Shown: positions 25,791 to 35,048, counted from the stretch's first letter. The stretch: 64,000 nucleotides of DNA from Rhodoferax sp. (GCF_023700745.1 NZ_JAMPYG010000015.1:21210-85209), one strand, 5' to 3'. Program-made: numbers and translations. The notes: generated from the sequence alone by a model not told the origin.

Positions 25791-25936
25791 TGCGGCAATA
25801 TGCGCAAATTGCATGACAAGGCAGGGTAACTATTTACGCATCCAATCGAAGGGGGGGCTATCTTTGATCTAAGATGTCACACTCTGTAAACAGAACGGTT
25901 TTTAAGTCAGTCGAAATTTTTAATACTGGAGATCCC

Positions 25937-26911
25937 ATGAAGAAATTGTCCTTCTATGTCAGCGCCGTTGCAGCTGCCGCCGCTATCCTGGCCCCCGTGA
26001 GCAGCGTTCAGGCGCAGCAAAAATTCATGACCATTGGCACCGGCGGTGTCACCGGTGTGTACTACGCTGCTGGTGGCGCCATTTGCCGCCTGGTCAACAA
26101 GGACCGCGCCAAACATGGGTATCGTTGCTCGGTGGAGTCCACCGGGGGTTCAGTGGTGAACATCAACACCATCAAGGCGGGCGAGCTCGACTTTGGGGTG
26201 TCCCAGTCCGATGTGCAGTACAACGCCTACAACGGCGCCAAGCAGTTTGAGAAAGACGGCAAGCACACCGACCTGCGTGCTGTGTTCTCGATTCACCCGG
26301 AGCCCTTTACGGTGTTGGCCCGTAAGGAAGCCAATGTGGTCAAGTTTGAAGACCTCAAGGGCAAACGCATGAACGTGGGCAACCCCGGCTCTGGCAGCCG
26401 CGCTGCCATGGACGAACTGCTGGCAGCCATGAACTGGAAGACATCCGACTTTGGTCTGGCTGCCGAGCTCAAGGCCGATGAGCACGGTGCCGCCCTGTGC
26501 GACAACAAGATCGATGCCTTCTTCTACGGTGTGGGCCACCCCAGCGCCAACATTCAGGACCCGATCACCACCTGCGGCGCCAAGCTGGTGTCGATCACCG
26601 GCCCCGCTGTGGACAAACTGGTCAAGGCCAACAGCTACTACGCTGCAGTGGATATTCCCGGCGGCTTGTATGCAGGCCACCCGAACCCGACCCGCACTTA
26701 TGGCGTGCTGGCTTCGTTTGTGAGCTCGGCCAAGGTGCCTGATGCCACCGTGTACGAGCTGGTCAAGGCGGTGTTTGAGAACTTTGACGAGTTCAAGAAA
26801 TTGCACCCGGCGTTCATCGGCCTGAACCCCAAGAACATGATCAAGGATGGCCTGTCGGCACCGCTGCACCCCGGTGCTGTCAAGTATTACAAGGAAAAGG
26901 GCTGGATGTAA
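25937..26911 (+). CDS. TAXI-family TRAP transporter substrate-binding protein
   Basis: This 324-residue periplasmic protein has a signal peptide ([18 protein letters not shown], cleaved after VQA) and the TAXI signature ([20 protein letters not shown], then [20 protein letters not shown]). TAXI proteins deliver substrates such as glutamate, 2-oxoglutarate or C4 acids to a TRAP permease. The start ATG follows GGAG. It is followed by a strong palindromic terminator and then the fused permease gene. The intervening terminator would let the binding protein be made in excess of the permease. Confidence 0.92.
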   Translation: MKKLSFYVSAVAAAAAILAPVSSVQAQQKFMTIGTGGVTGVYYAAGGAICRLVNKDRAKHGYRCSVESTGGSVVNINTIKAGELDFGVSQSDVQYNAYNGAKQFEKDGKHTDLRAVFSIHPEPFTVLARKEANVVKFEDLKGKRMNVGNPGSGSRAAMDELLAAMNWKTSDFGLAAELKADEHGAALCDNKIDAFFYGVGHPSANIQDPITTCGAKLVSITGPAVDKLVKANSYYAAVDIPGGLYAGHPNPTRTYGVLASFVSSAKVPDATVYELVKAVFENFDEFKKLHPAFIGLNPKNMIKDGLSAPLHPGAVKYYKEKGWM

Positions 26912-26946
26912 TCTGATCACGCCCAGCTTCCCCAGGCTGAAACCGC

Positions 26947-26976
26947 AAAAAAGCTCTGACGCGTCAGAGCTTTTTT
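26947..26976 (+). terminator. 30-bp perfect palindrome, terminator/attenuator
   Basis: AAAAAAGCTCTGACG is followed directly by its exact reverse complement, giving a GC-rich stem with A and T tracts on both sides. On the plus strand it ends in six T residues, as a rho-independent terminator does. It lies between the TAXI binding protein and its permease and probably reduces, rather than stops, transcription into the permease. Confidence 0.8.
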
Positions 26977-27013
26977 GTTGACAAAAACAATACCAGTTAT
27001 TCGAGATATTCGT

Positions 27014-29596
27014 ATGAAATCAGCAGCTGCAACGGACAAAGTGCCCGAAATTGATGTCCAGAAGTTCGTCGCCGACAACGACACCGGTGCGCGCAACCCT
27101 GGCCCGGTCATGAAGCGTTTTTTACTCTATGTGGCGTTGGCCTGGTCCTTGTTTCAATTATGGATCGCGTCGCCGCTGCCGTTCAGTACCGGTGTGCTGG
27201 TTTTCAACGACACCGAAACGCGGGCCATCCACCTGTCCTTTGCGGTGTTCCTGTCATTCATGTCTTACCCGGCTTTCAAGCGTTCACAGAGCGATCATGT
27301 GCCGGTGACAGACTGGATCTTTGCCCTCGTGGGCACTTTCTGTGCGGCCTACCTGTTCATGTTTTACCGTGAGCTGGCGACCCGCCCGGGGCAGCCGACA
27401 CCCTTGGACGTTTACACCGGCCTGGTCGGTATCGTGCTGCTGCTGGAGGCCACGCGCCGGGTGCTGGGCTTGCCGATGGTGATCGTGGCGCTGGTTTTCC
27501 TGGGCTACACCTTTGGCGGCCCCTTCATGCCCGACATGATTGCCCATCGCGGCTTTTCGCTGCCGCGCGCCATGAGCCACCAGTGGCTCACCACCGAGGG
27601 CGTGTTTGGCGTGGCGCTGGGGGTTTCCAGCAGCTTCATCTTTTTGTTTGTGCTGTTTGGCTCCCTGCTCGACAAGGCCGGTGCCGGCAATTACTTCATC
27701 AAGTCGGCCTTTGCGCTGCTGGGTCACATGCGCGGCGGGCCGGCCAAGGCGGCGGTGCTGTCGTCAGCTGCCACCGGCATTATTTCGGGCTCGTCGATTG
27801 CCAACGTGGTGACCACCGGCACCTTTACCATCCCGCTCATGAAACGCGTGGGCTACCGTCCCGACCAGGCGGCCGCGGTCGAGGTGTCGAGCTCGGTCAA
27901 CGGCCAGCTGATGCCGCCAGTGATGGGCGCCGCTGCCTTCCTGATGGTGGAGTATGTGGGCATTCCTTACATCGAGGTCATGAAACACGCCTTTTTGCCG
28001 GCCATCATTTCCTACATTGCCCTGCTCTACATCGTCCATATTGAGGCCCTGAAAAACAAGATGGTGGGGCTGCCGCGGCGCCATATCGGCTCGGCCGGTT
28101 CACGCCTGTTGTCGTTTGGCCTGACGGTGGCCGGTTTCATCGTGCTGTCGGGTGCCGTCTACTGGGGCATTGGCTGGATCAAGACGGTCATGGGTGATGC
28201 AGCAGTGTGGGTGGTCGGTGTCGGGCTGTTGGCGGCCTATGTCGGCTTGCTGTGGTTTGGCGCCCGCCAGCCCGAGCTGGAACTCGATGACCCGAACGCC
28301 CAGGTGTTTGAGCTGCCCGAAACCGGCCCCACCGTCAAATCCGGCCTGCATTACCTGCTGGCCGTGGTGGTGCTGATCTGGTGCCTGATGGTCGAGCAGA
28401 TGTCGCCGGGCCTGTCGGCTTTCTGGGCCACGATGTTCATGGTTTTTGTCATGCTGACGCAAAAACCGATCATTTCCTGGTTCCGGGGCCGGGGTGCGTT
28501 GGGGCAGGCCGCCAAGCAGGGGTTTATGGATCTGATTGACGGTCTGGCCACGGGGGCACGCAACATGATCGGCATTGGTGTGGCAACCGCCGCCGCAGGC
28601 ATCATTGTGGGCACGGTGTCATTGACCGGCATCGGCCTGGTCATGACCGAGATTGTCGAGTTGCTGTCGGGCGGCAACCTGATGCTGATGCTGGTGCTGG
28701 TGGCGGTGATCAGCCTGATCCTGGGCATGGGCCTGCCGACCACGGCCAACTACATCGTGGTGTCCACTCTGATGGCGCCGGTGGTGGTGGAGCTGGGCGC
28801 ACAAAGCGGCCTGATCGTGCCACTGATCGCGGTGCACCTGTTCGTCTTTTATTTTGGTTTGATGGCCGACGTGACGCCACCGGTGGGACTGGCGTCATTT
28901 GCCGCCGCTGCGATAGCGCGTTGTGACCCGATCAAGGCCGGTATCACGGCGTTTTTTTACAGCATGCGTACGGCCATCCTGCCATTTCTGTTCATCTTCA
29001 ACACCCAGTTGCTGATGATCGGCATCGACGGGCCGTTCCAACTGATTCTGACTGTGATCAGCGCCACCGTGGCGATGCTGGTATTTGCGGCAGCAACGCA
29101 GGGCCATTTTTTGGTGAAGTCGCGCTGGTATGAAACCGTTGCCCTGCTGCTGGTCACCTTCACCCTGTTCCGTCCGGGTTACTGGATGGACATGGTTTAC
29201 CCGCCCTACACCGAGGTGCCAGCGGCACAAATCAGCCAATTGGTCGAAGCGCAGCCTGCCAATGGCACCAAGCGGGTCTGGATCGAGGGCACTAACATGA
29301 ACGGCAAGGACATCCGCAAGGGCGTGTTGCTGCCCTTGGGTCCCAAGGGTACGGCGCGTGAGCGCTTCGCCAGTTCAGGCCTGAGCGTGATGGCGCAGGG
29401 CAATGAGCTGCTGATCATGCAGGTGCGTTTTGGCAGTCAGGCTGAAAAGCTAGGCATGGAGCAAGGCTTCAAGATTGTCTCGGCTGAAACGCCCGCCGAT
29501 CGGCCGGCCAAGGAATGGATGTTTTTGCCAGCCATTCCGCTCTTGCTTTTGGTGATTGCCTTGCAGCGTGCGCGTGAGCGTAAAACCAGGCCGTGA
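27014..29596 (+). CDS. fused TRAP transporter permease (small + large subunits)
   Basis: This 860-residue inner-membrane protein joins the 4-helix DctQ-like and 12-helix DctM-like subunits, as is usual for TAXI systems. The DctM part contains SSAATGIISGSSIANVVTTG, FTIPLMKRVGY, VNGQLMPPVMGAAAFLMVEY and LILGMGLPTTANYIVVSTL. A C-terminal extension of about 150 residues corresponds to the DUF3394 domain and ends in another helix. It uses an ion gradient to import the ligand bound by the 25937-26911 protein. The ATG at 27014 is chosen over an upstream TTG that lies inside the terminator. Confidence 0.92.
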   Translation: MKSAAATDKVPEIDVQKFVADNDTGARNPGPVMKRFLLYVALAWSLFQLWIASPLPFSTGVLVFNDTETRAIHLSFAVFLSFMSYPAFKRSQSDHVPVTDWIFALVGTFCAAYLFMFYRELATRPGQPTPLDVYTGLVGIVLLLEATRRVLGLPMVIVALVFLGYTFGGPFMPDMIAHRGFSLPRAMSHQWLTTEGVFGVALGVSSSFIFLFVLFGSLLDKAGAGNYFIKSAFALLGHMRGGPAKAAVLSSAATGIISGSSIANVVTTGTFTIPLMKRVGYRPDQAAAVEVSSSVNGQLMPPVMGAAAFLMVEYVGIPYIEVMKHAFLPAIISYIALLYIVHIEALKNKMVGLPRRHIGSAGSRLLSFGLTVAGFIVLSGAVYWGIGWIKTVMGDAAVWVVGVGLLAAYVGLLWFGARQPELELDDPNAQVFELPETGPTVKSGLHYLLAVVVLIWCLMVEQMSPGLSAFWATMFMVFVMLTQKPIISWFRGRGALGQAAKQGFMDLIDGLATGARNMIGIGVATAAAGIIVGTVSLTGIGLVMTEIVELLSGGNLMLMLVLVAVISLILGMGLPTTANYIVVSTLMAPVVVELGAQSGLIVPLIAVHLFVFYFGLMADVTPPVGLASFAAAAIARCDPIKAGITAFFYSMRTAILPFLFIFNTQLLMIGIDGPFQLILTVISATVAMLVFAAATQGHFLVKSRWYETVALLLVTFTLFRPGYWMDMVYPPYTEVPAAQISQLVEAQPANGTKRVWIEGTNMNGKDIRKGVLLPLGPKGTARERFASSGLSVMAQGNELLIMQVRFGSQAEKLGMEQGFKIVSAETPADRPAKEWMFLPAIPLLLLVIALQRARERKTRP

Positions 29597-30237
29597 CTCG
29601 ACTAGCCTTGATCCATGCGCTGGCGCATTCTGTGGCGCCTATCAACGCCGAGATGGCGCGTGCCTGGCCAGCCTGTGAACGCATGAACCTGCTCGACGAC
29701 AGCCTCTCAAGCGACCTGGCACGCAGTGGCCAGGGGCTGGATGCCGCCATGCACCAGCGCTTCGAGGCGCTGGCAGCTTATGCCGAGGGCACGGGCGCGC
29801 AGGCCATTTTGTTCACCTGCTCTGCCTTTGGGCCGTGCATTGACGCGGTGGCTGCACGGCGTCCCCACATGCCCGTGCTCAAGCCCAACGAGGCCATGGT
29901 GGCTGAGGCTGTGGCGATGGGCAAACGCGTTGGCCTGATTGCCTCGTTTGCGCCCACGCTGCTGTCCATGCCAGCGGAGTTTCCAGTTGGCACGGCGCTG
30001 GTAAGCCGACTCGCCGAAGGCGCCCTGGAGGCGCTCAACCAGGGCGACACCGCCGGCCACGACGCCCGTGTGGTCGACGCCGCGCGCTGGCTGCAGCAGC
30101 AAGGCTGTGAAGTGATTGCGCTGGCCCAATTCAGCATGGCGCGGGCCGAGGCAGCTGTGCGCCAGGCTGTGCATCTGCCGGTGCTGACCACGCCCGCCAG
30201 CGCCGTGCGCGTGTTGCGCCAGCGCCTCGGGGCGTGA
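29593..30237 (+). CDS. Asp/Glu racemase-superfamily protein with one active-site Cys
   Basis: This 214-residue protein has the Asp/Glu/hydantoin racemase fold pattern, with the first catalytic cysteine in ILFTCSAFGPCID (about residue 75) and a second-domain start VAMGKRVGLIASF. At the usual place of the second cysteine it has IALAQFSMA, so the two-cysteine racemase mechanism looks unlikely. Relatives with one cysteine include arylmalonate decarboxylases and maleate isomerase-like enzymes. The GTG start overlaps the permease stop (GTGA), so it belongs to the TRAP operon and may act on the imported compound. Confidence 0.78.
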   Translation: MTRLALIHALAHSVAPINAEMARAWPACERMNLLDDSLSSDLARSGQGLDAAMHQRFEALAAYAEGTGAQAILFTCSAFGPCIDAVAARRPHMPVLKPNEAMVAEAVAMGKRVGLIASFAPTLLSMPAEFPVGTALVSRLAEGALEALNQGDTAGHDARVVDAARWLQQQGCEVIALAQFSMARAEAAVRQAVHLPVLTTPASAVRVLRQRLGA

Positions 30238-30243
30238 TCCAGC

Positions 30244-31479
30244 TTATTTTTGCAGCGCTTCGTCGAGCACTTCGATCCAGTGCCGCACGGGTGTGTCGGT
30301 ACCGCTTTGCAGGTGCGTGATGCAGCCGATGTTGGCTGACACAATTTGCTCGGGGGCTTGGTCGCCAAAGGTGGTGGCCAGATTGCCCAGCTTGCGGTCG
30401 CGCAGCTGGTAAGACAAAGTGGGGTTGAGTACGCTGTAGGTGCCCGCCGAGCCGCAGCAAAGGTGCGCCTCGCAGCCCGTGGTCTTGACGTTGAAGCCCA
30501 ACTCGCCCATGTATTTCTCAACCCCGCCGCGCAACTGCATGCCGTGTTGCATCGAGCAGGGCGGATGAAAGGCGATGCGGCTGGCGCTGCCCGCCACCCG
30601 GCTCTTGAGCTTGCCCACCAGATCGGGCAGCCATTCGCTCACGTCCTGGGTGAGTTCGCTGACGCGCCGGGCTTTGGCGGCGTAAGCGGGGTCATCTCGC
30701 AGGATGTGGCCGTAGTCCTTCACGGTGACGCCACAGCCCGACGCGTTGATGACGATGCCTTCCACGCCAGCTTCAATCGATGGCCACCAGGCGTCGATAT
30801 TGGCGCGCATCTGTGCCATGCCGCCGTCCTGGTCGTTAAGGTGAAACTTGACGGCGCCGCAGCAACCCGCCTTGGGCGCCACCACGCACTGGATGCCGGC
30901 AGCGTCAAACACCCGTGCCGTGGCGCTGTTGATGTTCGGGCTCATGGCGGGTTGCACGCAACCTGCCAGCACCAGCACCTTGCGGCTGAGTTCGCGTGTG
31001 GGCGTTTCGCCGGCGTTCTTTTTTGCCGGCACCTTGTTCTTCAAAGCGTGGGGCAGCAGGGGTCGCACCAGCTGCCCCATGGCCATGGCCGGGCCAAACA
31101 GCGGTGACGGCAGGCCTTCTTTCAAAGCCCAGCGCAAGGCGCGCTCGGCTGCCGGGCGCGGCACCTGGGCATCGACCAGTTTGCGGCCAATGTCGAGCAA
31201 ATGGCCGTATTGGACACCGCTGGGGCAGGTGGTTTCACAGTTGCGGCAGGTCAGGCAGCGGTCCAGGTGCATTTGGGTCTTGCGGGTTGGCACGGCGCCT
31301 TCGAGCACCTGTTTCATCAGGTAAATGCGGCCGCGCGGCCCGTCAAGCTCGTCACCGAGCAGCTGGTAGGTGGGACAGGTGGCGGTGCAAAAACCGCAAT
31401 GCACACACTTGCGCAGGATGGCCTCGGCCGCCAGGCCATCGGGCGTGCCCTGGTATTGGGCGCTGAGTTGAGTTTGCAT
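30244..31479 (-). CDS. glcF: glycolate oxidase iron-sulfur subunit GlcF
   Basis: This 411-residue protein has two 4Fe-4S motifs (CVHCGFCTATCPTYQ at about residues 24-38 and CLTCRNCETTCPSGV at about 74-88). Two CCG domains follow (VLAGCVQP...GCCGAVKFH and HPPCSMQHG...CCGSAGTYS). It passes electrons from glycolate oxidation to the respiratory chain. It lies 13 bp downstream of glcE. The ATG at 31479 is chosen because upstream codons read back into the glcE tail. No glcD is adjacent. Confidence 0.93.
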   Translation of the reverse strand: MQTQLSAQYQGTPDGLAAEAILRKCVHCGFCTATCPTYQLLGDELDGPRGRIYLMKQVLEGAVPTRKTQMHLDRCLTCRNCETTCPSGVQYGHLLDIGRKLVDAQVPRPAAERALRWALKEGLPSPLFGPAMAMGQLVRPLLPHALKNKVPAKKNAGETPTRELSRKVLVLAGCVQPAMSPNINSATARVFDAAGIQCVVAPKAGCCGAVKFHLNDQDGGMAQMRANIDAWWPSIEAGVEGIVINASGCGVTVKDYGHILRDDPAYAAKARRVSELTQDVSEWLPDLVGKLKSRVAGSASRIAFHPPCSMQHGMQLRGGVEKYMGELGFNVKTTGCEAHLCCGSAGTYSVLNPTLSYQLRDRKLGNLATTFGDQAPEQIVSANIGCITHLQSGTDTPVRHWIEVLDEALQK

Positions 31480-31492
31480 AGGCTTTTTGTTT

Positions 31493-32623
31493 TTAGATGT
31501 CGGCGTACATGCGGCCCGGATTAAAGATGCCTGCCGGGTCAAATTCGGCTTTGAGGCGGCGGTGGATTTGTGCGACGGCCGGTGTCAACGGGCTGAAACT
31601 GCTTTTGCCACCGGTCGTGCTGGCGCTCGAAGAGATGAAAATACTGGCGGAACCGCCAATCGCGGTAACGACTTGGCGCAGCTGTTCCCGCGCCGATTCA
31701 GGCGCCCAGAGCCAGCGCTGGCCGCCATGCCATTCCACCAACTGGGGCCAGGGCAGGTCCAGCACCGGTGCCGTTTGCGGCACGCTCAGGCGCCACAGGG
31801 CCAGCGCCTCGGTCGCCGGGGCGGTAAAGAAAGGTAGTTTCAGGTCGCGGCAGGCGGTCCAGTCGGGTCCGGCCTGGGCATTGTCCATGCGGCTGCCGGG
31901 CACGTCAGCCAGCATCCTGGTGCAGGCCGACTCAACCGCGGCCATGGCGCCACGCAAGCGCACAAACAACAACTCAGGGCGGTCGGCAGCGGTGTCGTCG
32001 CGTACCCAACAGCTGGCATTGAGCGGCAGCGGCTGCGCACCCCAGCGGTGCAGTTGCGCCAAGGCGCTGGCCTGGTCAAGCGCAAACACCAGGGTGGCTT
32101 CTGCCGGCGCCACCGGCAGCACTTTGAGCGAGATCTCGGTCAGCAGCCCGAGTGTGCCCATGGCCCCGACCATCAGGCGCGAGACGTCGTAGCCGGCCAC
32201 GTTTTTCATGACCTGGCCGCCAAAGGTGAGGTGCTCGCCACGACCATTGACAAACTGCAGACCCAGTACATAGTCACGCACGGCGCCGGCGTTGGCCCGT
32301 GCGGGGCCGCTCAAGCCTGCCGCCACCATACCGCCGCACGTGCCCCTCAAGTCACCAAATCTTGGTGGCTCAAACGCCAGACACTGGCCTTGCTCGGCCA
32401 GTGCAGCCTCGAGTTCGGCCAACGGAGTACCGGCACGCACTGTGACCACCAGTTCGCTGGGCTCGTAACTGACGATGCCATGGCAAGACGTGGTGTCGAG
32501 CAACTCGCCGTGCAGCGTTTCGCCGTAAAAGTCTTTGCTGCCACCACCACGAATGCGCAACGGGGTACGCTGCGCCGCCGCAGTGTTGATTTGGTCAATA
32601 AGGTGATGCAGGGCAGTGTCCAT
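31493..32623 (-). CDS. glcE: glycolate oxidase FAD-binding subunit GlcE
   Basis: This 376-residue FAD-linked oxidase has the PP-loop-type binding region (PLRIRGGGSKDFYG), then FEPPRFGDLRGTCGGMVAAGLSGPARA and LTFGGQVMKNVAGYDVSRLM. It is shorter than GlcD and matches GlcE in length. With GlcD and GlcF it oxidises glycolate to glyoxylate. The gene normally following glcD is here first in line, with 174 bp of non-coding DNA upstream that contains a near-perfect inverted repeat, so glcD must lie elsewhere or be missing. Confidence 0.92.
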   Translation of the reverse strand: MDTALHHLIDQINTAAAQRTPLRIRGGGSKDFYGETLHGELLDTTSCHGIVSYEPSELVVTVRAGTPLAELEAALAEQGQCLAFEPPRFGDLRGTCGGMVAAGLSGPARANAGAVRDYVLGLQFVNGRGEHLTFGGQVMKNVAGYDVSRLMVGAMGTLGLLTEISLKVLPVAPAEATLVFALDQASALAQLHRWGAQPLPLNASCWVRDDTAADRPELLFVRLRGAMAAVESACTRMLADVPGSRMDNAQAGPDWTACRDLKLPFFTAPATEALALWRLSVPQTAPVLDLPWPQLVEWHGGQRWLWAPESAREQLRQVVTAIGGSASIFISSSASTTGGKSSFSPLTPAVAQIHRRLKAEFDPAGIFNPGRMYADI

Positions 32624-32684
32624 GGGTGTTCACAGGTGAAACGACGGACCCGATGGTAGAACACAAGCTATGTGCCCGGTATTG

Positions 32685-32715
32685 AATTTTTTGAACACCC
32701 TGTGTTCGAAAAATT
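32685..32715. repeat. AT-rich inverted repeat upstream of glcE
   Basis: Arms AATTTTTTGAACAC (32685-32698) and GTGTTCGAAAAATT (32702-32715) pair at 13 of 14 positions around a 3-bp spacer. It lies 61 bp upstream of glcE and 82 bp downstream of the yqjK-like gene. It may be a terminator for yqjDEK or an operator for glcEF. Just beyond it, GAGCCCTTTGGCAGGCTCAG (32754-32773) resembles a short dispersed repeat of Burkholderiales. Confidence 0.5.
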
Positions 32716-32797
32716 GTGCTGATGCCTTGTCTTGTCTCGGGGTTGCGTCACGGCGAGCCCTTTGGCAGGCTCAGCACAGGCTGCAGCGCGGCGGTCC

Positions 32798-33103
32798 TCA
32801 GCGCTGCGGTAAATACGCCAGCAGGGCATCCCGCCAATGACGCAATGTCCGGGCAGATTGCCAGAGCCACCAGAGCTTGCCCGTCCAGGAAAGAGCCCGT
32901 TTTGGCTTGAGGATCAGTAACAACGCCAGCACACCGGCGGGCCACTGCGGGTGCTGGTAGAGCCAGAGCAGGCTCGCCTTGACTTGGTCGGCCATGGCCG
33001 CCGGGCGCTGCAGGCTGTGTAAATTGGCGCGCAATTGCAGGCGCAACTCGGTGCTGCGAATCAGCAGGCGCTGCTGGCGCAGCTGGAGCTCATTGGGGTT
33101 CAT
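32798..33103 (-). CDS. YqjK-like small protein
   Basis: This 101-residue basic, helical protein (MNPNELQLRQQRLLIRSTEL...) has a hydrophobic stretch (WPAGVLALLLILKP) near residue 65. Its place after yqjD- and yqjE-like genes, and the repeated QQRLLIRS pattern, match the YqjK-like family. The ATG at 33103 overlaps the end of the yqjE-like gene by 14 bases. Function is unknown; in E. coli the yqjCDEK cluster responds to stationary phase and osmotic stress. Confidence 0.7.
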   Translation of the reverse strand: MNPNELQLRQQRLLIRSTELRLQLRANLHSLQRPAAMADQVKASLLWLYQHPQWPAGVLALLLILKPKRALSWTGKLWWLWQSARTLRHWRDALLAYLPQR

Positions 33104-33485
33104 TGGACGCTGGGGCGGTGAAGGCGGCGCGGTCGCGTTCCAGCTCGGCCAGGCTGGTGCTGAACAGGTTGGACTCGGCGCTGAGCCTGCGCTGGGCCAT
33201 TTGCAGCAAAAATAGTCCACCGCCCAAAAAGAGCAAGGCCAGCACGCCCACAGCGGCCAGGCGGTAGCTGTCCCACAGCAGCAAAATCACAAAGCCGCAA
33301 AACAGCACCACTGCCACCGTCAAACACATGAAGGCAGTGGCACCCCAAAACAGCCCGGCGGCCAGGCGTTGTTTTTCCAGTCCAAGCTCGGTACCCAACA
33401 GGGCCAGTCGAACCCGAAAGAGTTCGATGACGCTGCCCAAAGACTGTTGCAACTGGCCGAACAGACCGGCGTTGTCGCCTGGCAT
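33090..33485 (-). CDS. YqjE-like phage-holin-superfamily membrane protein
   Basis: This 131-residue protein has two strong transmembrane helices (LFWGATAFMCLTVAVVLFCG and LAAVGVLALLFLGGGLFLL) after an amphipathic N-terminus. It ends in a charged tail (AELERDRAAF). This layout is that of the phage holin family 3_6/YqjE. The start at MPGDNAGLFG is preferred because upstream codons overlap the DUF883 gene, 5 bp away. Its role is not established. Confidence 0.82.
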   Translation of the reverse strand: MPGDNAGLFGQLQQSLGSVIELFRVRLALLGTELGLEKQRLAAGLFWGATAFMCLTVAVVLFCGFVILLLWDSYRLAAVGVLALLFLGGGLFLLQMAQRRLSAESNLFSTSLAELERDRAAFTAPASNEPQ

Positions 33486-33490
33486 GGGCT

Positions 33491-33802
33491 TTAGCGGCGG
33501 CTGATCAGCAGCCCGACCACCAAACCCACACCGGCAGCGATGCCGATGGATTTCCACGGATTTTCATGAACAAACACGTCGGTGGCGTGGCCAGCGGCCT
33601 TGGCCTTTTCTACCGTGGCCTGTTGCAGATGGAGCAACTCGACCTTGGCCTTGCTCATGCGGTCACGCACGCGCTCACGCAATTGGACGGCGCTTTCGCC
33701 GGCCTGGTTGGCGGTGAGTTTCAGCAACTCTTCTGCATCGGCAATACCCTGGTGCAGATCGTCCATGAGTTTGTCTTTGCTGTGTTGCAGGGCGTCTGTC
33801 AT
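33491..33802 (-). CDS. DUF883 (YqjD/ElaB-like) membrane-anchored protein
   Basis: This 103-residue protein has a long amphipathic helix (KDKLMDDLHQGIADAEELLK through VEKAKAAGHATD) and a C-terminal transmembrane segment with the DUF883 signature (VHENPWKSIGIAAGVGLVVG), ending in SRR. In E. coli YqjD and ElaB bind stationary-phase ribosomes at the membrane. It is the first gene of the yqjD-E-K-like operon, and the spacing (5 bp, then an overlap) shows co-transcription. Confidence 0.88.
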   Translation of the reverse strand: MTDALQHSKDKLMDDLHQGIADAEELLKLTANQAGESAVQLRERVRDRMSKAKVELLHLQQATVEKAKAAGHATDVFVHENPWKSIGIAAGVGLVVGLLISRR

Positions 33803-33904
33803 GATAAATCTCCTGTGAGGTTGAAAACTGGAATTTTCAGTTTAATCCCGGTCAGGACGGAATGCACGTTTTTGAACTTTTAGTTTTCACAAGCATGAGA
33901 AATA

Positions 33905-34891
33905 TCATGCAGATCCATCCTGGAAAAAGTTGACTGGCAACCCGGCGACCTCAACCCGCATCGACAGCACCGAACCGGACCGCGGATACGCCGCCAGCTC
34001 GGTGGCGCTGCGGTGGTGGCGGGCGCTGGTAAGGTACAGGGTTTTGAGGTCTTCACCGCCAAAACACGGCATGGTGGGGCATTGCAGCGGCACGGCAAAC
34101 TCGGCCAGCAGGCTGCCGTCGGGCGCGAACTGGCATACCCTGCGGCCTTCGAACATGGCCACCCAGTAATTGCCTTGCACATCAACCGCGGCGCCGTCCG
34201 GGCGACCCCGGTAGCCGCCGTTGCTGGCATCCAGCGTATCCGTTAGCCAGCCCTCGGGTTTGGCCTTGAAACGGACAAATTCACGTTGCGCGCTCAAGCT
34301 GTTGGTCGCCAGGTCATGGTCCCAAGCCCACACGGTGTGGCTGGGCGTGTCGGCCCAGTAAAGGGTGCCGTTGTCCGGGCTCCAGGCCAGGCCGTTGGCG
34401 GTGGTGGCGGGCTGGTCAGTCGGGCCGACCATGCAATGCACTTGCGCTGCGCCGGTGTTGGCCATGTCACGGCCATCAATACAAAAAAGGGCCGCATTGT
34501 GCAGGGTTCGGGTTTCGTCGATGGTGCCCACCCAGAAGCGTCCCAGCGCATCGCACTTGCCGTCGTTGGCGCGCATGTGCGTGGGGTCGTAGTCCAGCGT
34601 GGCCAAAAGCTGCAGCGGCCCGCCCCAGGTCTGCGCCCTGAACACACCGTGGCGCAGCGCCATCACCAGCCCGCCGCTGGCTGCCGGGGCAATGCAGCCG
34701 GGCTCACCGGGCAGGTCCCAGGTCTCCAGCGTGCCCATGTCAATGTTGGCGCGCAGGATCTGCTTGCCCGAAATATCAACCCAGTACAGCATTTGCTCTT
34801 GCGGATGCCAGAAGGGTGATTCGCCCAGGGCGGCCATGTGCGGTACGGCGGTTTGCCAGGCTTCTGGCGCGTAGGCGGGGTGAACGATCAT
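33905..34891 (-). CDS. SMP-30/gluconolactonase family protein
   Basis: This 328-residue six-bladed beta-propeller protein has the calcium-site motifs of the SMP-30 family: LGESPFWHPQEQMLYWVDI near the N-terminus, RANDGKCDALGRFWVGT in the middle, and NGLAWSPDNGTLYWADT. It likely hydrolyses a sugar lactone in the cytoplasm. No sugar dehydrogenase gene lies next to it, so the natural lactone is unknown. The ATG at 34891 is the only start before the conserved region with a plausible distance. Confidence 0.88.
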   Translation of the reverse strand: MIVHPAYAPEAWQTAVPHMAALGESPFWHPQEQMLYWVDISGKQILRANIDMGTLETWDLPGEPGCIAPAASGGLVMALRHGVFRAQTWGGPLQLLATLDYDPTHMRANDGKCDALGRFWVGTIDETRTLHNAALFCIDGRDMANTGAAQVHCMVGPTDQPATTANGLAWSPDNGTLYWADTPSHTVWAWDHDLATNSLSAQREFVRFKAKPEGWLTDTLDASNGGYRGRPDGAAVDVQGNYWVAMFEGRRVCQFAPDGSLLAEFAVPLQCPTMPCFGGEDLKTLYLTSARHHRSATELAAYPRSGSVLSMRVEVAGLPVNFFQDGSA

Positions 34892-35015
34892 GTTGGCACC
34901 GTGTGGTTTTCAGGAGCGGCTATTGTGCGTGCTGGTCCAATTCAATCTGTTGTCCCCGCTTTTTAAAGTTTTATGCCCCCTGCCTTGCCCCGCATGGCCT
35001 GAACAGCGCGTGTCA

Positions 35016-35048
35016 CAAAAAAGCCGGGCCACACAACGTGGCCCGGCT
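35016..35048 (-). terminator. rho-independent terminator of the lipoprotein gene
   Basis: Arms AGCCGGGCCAC (35022-35032) and GTGGCCCGGCT (35038-35048) form a perfect 11-bp stem with a 5-base loop. On the minus strand the stem is followed by a run of six T residues, 18 bp after the stop of the lipoprotein gene. Confidence 0.88.

Noticed and set aside
32752..32780. Possible mobile element at the GAGCCC...GGCTCAG segment
   Set aside because: It is a single short copy that only resembles a dispersed repeat; no element ends or genes are present.
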